Of a stretch of DNA of 22,273 nucleotides, positions 21,232 through 22,273 are shown piece by piece. The stretch covers positions 1-22,273 of IMG/VR virus record IMGVR_UViG_3300042885_000793; one strand, written 5' to 3'. Within the stretch, counting starts at the first letter, position 1. Each line of letters opens with the position of its first letter. A model generated the notes under the pieces. That model was not told the DNA's origin, searched no databases, and worked only from the letters and a program-made list of their open reading frames with translations. The DNA comes from a virus. A program made the translations under genes and the position numbers.

Positions 21232-21962
21232 AGACAATAGGTATTTGTATTTCATTGGATGAAAATGATGACATTAATAAAGTGAAGTTATTTTTGGAAA
21301 GTCTTTTTAAAAGCGTAAACTATGGTATGATAAACTATTACATACACTTGAATAGTGTTGGTAGTTATAGGGAACTTGCAAAATACTTAGAACAACTTAC
21401 TGTTACTTCGCCTTTTGTTAATGACGATAATGAGAGGGATAGACATTTTATAGATTTGCAATTTTCTGATTCAAGTTTATACGAAAGTTATAATAAATTA
21501 ATTAAATTAGTAAAAGAAGATTATATTTGTATATTGCCAAAAGGATTATATTTGAATAATAACTGGCACTTAAATTTGCTTAATTATTACACTGAAATAC
21601 CTACTTCCGGGATAATATCAATAAATTGTGGTGTAGAAAAAACATATTATTCAGCAGTTCTTTCTTATGATAAAATGAAAACTATTTTAATGCCTACAAA
21701 TTATATTTTGAGTGGATTGCTTTTTATGAAAAAGTCTTTAGTTCACTTTATGGGAGGTTTTGATTGTAGTTTGATTGGATATGAAAGAGAAGAGATTTGC
21801 TATCGCTCAAGAGCAAATGGATATGTAAATTATTATGCTTTAAAAGACAACTGCATAGATACTATTTACAAACACGAAACAAAAGATTCTATATCGAAAC
21901 AAATGTATGAAGAGAGCGTAAAGTCAATGAATAAAAATAAAATTTTTAAAAAACAATTATAA
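21228..21962 (+). CDS. GT2-like glycosyltransferase-fold protein with altered metal motif (244 aa)
   Basis: The layout follows family 2 glycosyltransferases: an N-terminal strand TIGICISL, a helix LFLESLFKSV, a central strand YICILPKGLYLNNNWHLNLL, and the acceptor-side motif SGLLFMKKSLVHFMGGFDCS followed by GYEREEICYRSRANGY. The last resembles the GGFDE...G.EE.D.C.R..GY block. The DXD metal site expected after the ICIL strand is replaced by P104-K105-G106, so metal-dependent transfer may be lost, or the active metal ligand lies elsewhere. E188 and E189 in the ED-like motif remain. Start overlaps the coiled-coil gene (ATGA). It might glycosylate a virion or host-surface component; a pseudo-enzyme is an alternative. 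Confidence 0.65.
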   Translation: MKTIGICISLDENDDINKVKLFLESLFKSVNYGMINYYIHLNSVGSYRELAKYLEQLTVTSPFVNDDNERDRHFIDLQFSDSSLYESYNKLIKLVKEDYICILPKGLYLNNNWHLNLLNYYTEIPTSGIISINCGVEKTYYSAVLSYDKMKTILMPTNYILSGLLFMKKSLVHFMGGFDCSLIGYEREEICYRSRANGYVNYYALKDNCIDTIYKHETKDSISKQMYEESVKSMNKNKIFKKQL

Positions 21963-21964
21963 TT

Positions 21965-22273
21965 ATGGAAAACGAAATTAGACCAGAAGTAACAACATCA
22001 GCGCCTAAAATATTAGTAGAGATATTGGTTCACGGTGTTGAGGATGAAAAAAAAGAAATTAAAAAACTTTTTGATAACATAGAAGGTCAAATGAGTAAAC
22101 TAAAAAAGGGTAAGATGGTTAGAATACTTTGGTATATTGACAAAGGAGAGTTATCGAAAGAGGAAAAAGAAAAATGGTTGATTGAAAATAGCAACTGCAA
22201 ATATCACATATTTTTGAATGAGAGAACAGTAAAGCCAGACTACATAAAAGACTTATTAACGATAATTAAAAAG
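21965..22273 (+). CDS. Partial protein, 3' end beyond window, possibly glycosyltransferase-related
   Basis: ATG at 21965, two bases after the previous stop, opens a frame that runs to the window edge (103 codons, no stop). Its N-terminus has a buried strand ILVEILVHG, a helix (KKEIKKLFDNIEGQ), a second strand MVRILWYID and KEKWLIENSNCKYHIFL. The strand-helix-strand order resembles the start of a GT-A fold, as in the preceding gene, but no decisive motif lies within the visible part. The product is cut at its C-terminus by the window edge. Confidence 0.65.
   Translation, partial: MENEIRPEVTTSAPKILVEILVHGVEDEKKEIKKLFDNIEGQMSKLKKGKMVRILWYIDKGELSKEEKEKWLIENSNCKYHIFLNERTVKPDYIKDLLTIIKK

Noticed and set aside
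1-22273. tRNA, rRNA, integrase, attachment site or toxin-antitoxin pair
   Set aside because: No cloverleaf, tyrosine or serine recombinase motif, direct terminal repeat or recognisable toxin was found by reading either strand.

Overview
The window looks like part of a virus (phage, prophage or virus-like mobile element) of a Bacteroidota host, probably Flavobacteriia-like. The DNA is strongly A+T rich. Genes are short, tightly packed and almost all on the + strand, many joined by ATGA, TAATG or TTGA overlaps. No gene has a convincing Shine-Dalgarno site; starts instead follow A-rich leaders of the type AAAACAAATAAATATG. Several gaps carry the Bacteroidota -7 element TAnnTTTG. No tRNA, rRNA, CRISPR array, insertion sequence, integrase, terminase, portal or capsid gene was recognised.

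Region 1 (2-5092) is a replication and recombination block. It holds a 5'-truncated DnaB-type helicase, an XRE-family repressor-like protein, a PD-(D/E)XK exonuclease, a RecT annealing protein, an HNH nuclease and a RusA-type Holliday-junction resolvase. Several small proteins lie between them, including a 55-residue membrane protein and a zinc-ribbon protein. Nuclease, annealase and resolvase make a plausible RecE/RecT-like pathway.

Region 2 (5144-16699) is the most unusual part. Four long mosaic proteins (592, 1934, 409 and 564 aa) are built from unrelated modules separated by one recurring short linker, roughly aromatic/hydrophobic-x-(K/D/N)-G-(G/S/T)-x-hydrophobic (for example LKDGG, EYAKGST, MADGG). 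The 1934-aa protein contains a complete Strawberry-notch-type superfamily 2 helicase. An SprT-like zinc metalloprotease and a small protein with a precise high-potential iron-sulfur protein (HiPIP) cysteine motif sit among them. My working inference is that these are proteins delivered with the genome (compare the DarB antirestriction protein of phage P1) or subunits cut or sorted at the shared linker.

Region 3 (16736-22273) holds conserved but unassigned small proteins, a second 55-residue membrane protein, and the only minus-strand gene, a DUF3127-like OB-fold protein. Divergent from that gene is a free-standing DnaA-domain-IV-like DNA-binding protein. It is followed by an acidic 389-aa protein, a HerA/FtsK-superfamily ATPase that could be a genome-packaging motor, a coiled-coil protein, a GT2-like glycosyltransferase fold and a 3'-truncated protein.

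Putative control sites include a 16-bp perfect palindrome in the divergent gap at 18450-18559, related half-sites at the promoter before the exonuclease gene, a 16-bp element repeated at the same distance upstream of the resolvase and helicase genes, and a repeated A-rich translation leader. No gene-free stretch exceeds 160 bases.
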